Origin: Candidatus Omnitrophota bacterium
Lineage (GTDB): Bacteria > Hinthialibacterota > Hinthialibacteria > Hinthialibacterales > Hinthialibacteraceae
NCBI GenBank assembly: GCA_016934335.1
Contig: JAFGTC010000305.1
Location: 1-64,000, forward strand
Length of the DNA: 64,000 nt
Direction: 5' to 3'
The notes under the pieces are model-generated. The model did no database searches, had not been told where the DNA came from, and saw only the letters and a program-made list of their open reading frames with translations. The position numbers and the translations under genes were made by a program. Shown in pieces: positions 63,290-64,000 of this stretch; the stretch's first letter is position 1; each line of letters starts with the position of its first letter.

Positions 63290-63982
63290 TTATAAAGGTT
63301 TGTAATAAATATTGCGATACATAACCGTTCCGTGATTCCCCTGCAGATAGGTCGGGCCTTCTTCGATGACTTCATTGTTTAATGCGGCGCCCGTCACACC
63401 CTCGATTTCTTGATCGTCAATTACTTTTTTTCCATTGTGGTAAACTGTGATGCGAGGCTTCTTCACAACCTTTCCGTTTTCGACGACGGGTTGATGAAAA
63501 ATGGCGTGCAAACTCTGCCAGTGGCCGGCCGGCAGGGAGGCGTTTACGAGAGGCGCCGCTTTTCCATAGATTCCGCCGCAGTCGCCCGAGCCCGGATTTT
63601 CTTTTCCATAACTGTCAAAAACTTGAATTTCATATTGTCCGATCAGGTAGACGCCGCTGTTGCTTCCTTTGGGAACCAGAAATTCAATATATAGTTCGTG
63701 GCTTCCTACAATGACATCGCTGACCAGATCGATGCCGTGCTCGCCCTCTTGGCTGGGCGGGACGTTTACAAGCACTCCGTTTAACGCGGCCCAACTCATT
63801 TTACTATGTTCATCAGGGGTGACCTTGAGATGCCAGCCATCAAGGTTTTCCCCGTTAAACAGAGATTTCCATTCCTTGCCGGAAGGCGCTTTGGTTAACG
63901 GTTGAGCGTCGGCGGCGAGTATGCACGAGATCGTGATAAGCAGAGCAGCGCAGGCAGTGAAAAAATATCGTATTGGCTTCAT
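63290..63982 (-). CDS. Secreted DUF1080 protein (3-keto-disaccharide hydrolase family)
   Basis: A 230-residue exported protein with a signal peptide ('YFFTACAALLITISCILAADA'). It is a single concanavalin-like DUF1080 domain: 'GKEWKSLFNGENLDGWHLKV', 'SHELYIEFLVPKGSNSGVYLIGQYEIQVFDSYG', 'GHWQSLHAIFHQPVV' and 'GPTYLQGNHGTVMYRNIYYKPL'. Such enzymes cleave 3-keto-glycosides after oxidation by Gfo/Idh/MocA enzymes, one of which is encoded 600 bases to the left. AAGGA lies 8 bases before the ATG, and the gene runs to near the end of the window, so its upstream context is not visible. Confidence 0.93.
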   Translation of the reverse strand: MKPIRYFFTACAALLITISCILAADAQPLTKAPSGKEWKSLFNGENLDGWHLKVTPDEHSKMSWAALNGVLVNVPPSQEGEHGIDLVSDVIVGSHELYIEFLVPKGSNSGVYLIGQYEIQVFDSYGKENPGSGDCGGIYGKAAPLVNASLPAGHWQSLHAIFHQPVVENGKVVKKPRITVYHNGKKVIDDQEIEGVTGAALNNEVIEEGPTYLQGNHGTVMYRNIYYKPL

Positions 63983-64000
63983 TTGTATAATCCTTTGCGT

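Overview
The window looks like chromosomal DNA from a flagellated, Gram-negative-type bacterium of the Planctomycetota / Hydrogenedentota / Sumerlaeota / Omnitrophota sort. The evidence is indirect: several Tat-exported Gfo/Idh/MocA oxidoreductases, DUF1080 (3-keto-disaccharide hydrolase) domains, sialidase-like propellers, a giant PQQ-type propeller, a GspG-like pseudopilin, lipoproteins, and an flhA-flhF-flhG cluster. The phylum cannot be fixed from this sequence alone. No tRNA, rRNA, insertion sequence, prophage or CRISPR array was seen. Coding density is high, and many genes sit as divergent or convergent single units or short operons, not long operons.

Layout. 1-3.8 kb: the C-terminal part of flhA, then overlapping flhF and flhG (flagellar export and flagellum number/placement). 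3.9-12 kb: a large secreted GH101/129-like protein, a pseudopilin, an acyltransferase carrying an internal ankyrin module next to an ankyrin lipoprotein with the same module, and a GH29 fucosidase. 12-24.8 kb: a lipoprotein with a methyltransferase fold, a conserved membrane-anchored unknown, a 1287-residue PQQ propeller with an embedded methyltransferase-like domain, a GT39-type glycosyltransferase, a rhodanese, a Gfo/Idh/MocA protein and a GT4 glycosyltransferase. 24.8-32.6 kb: a zinc-ribbon protein and an isochorismatase-type hydrolase, an orphan ABC-2 permease, an FGE-like protein, and a three-gene minus-strand operon (sialidase-like, DapA/NanA-like, SBBP propeller).

32.8-41 kb: the densest sugar-degradation block: a GH109-like protein, a VCBS-DUF1080 fusion, a Gfo/Idh/MocA protein, an esterase, a DUF6807 protein and a second sialidase-like protein. 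41-47 kb: a UMF1-type MFS transporter, a REC-GGDEF diguanylate cyclase, a polytopic membrane protein, an amidohydrolase and an unknown helical protein. 47.4-54 kb: ferritin, a Tat-exported sugar-isomerase-like protein, an RbsA/RbsB pair without a permease, and an unknown protein. 54.3-64 kb: an M28 peptidase, a heparinase II/III-like lyase, a truncated glycosidase remnant, a TIM-barrel sugar epimerase, a DUF1080-ThuA fusion, a Gfo/Idh/MocA protein, a small Pro/Thr-rich membrane protein and a DUF1080 protein.

Together the genes describe a polysaccharide/glycoconjugate scavenger working largely outside the cytoplasm. Fucosidase, sialidase-like propellers, a GH109-like enzyme, a GH101-like enzyme and a heparinase-like lyase would fit host- or algae-derived glycans. 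The repeated combination of exported NAD-dependent oxidoreductases, DUF1080 hydrolases and a sugar epimerase fits the recently recognised oxidative (3-keto) route of glycoside cleavage. That assignment is inference from family membership.
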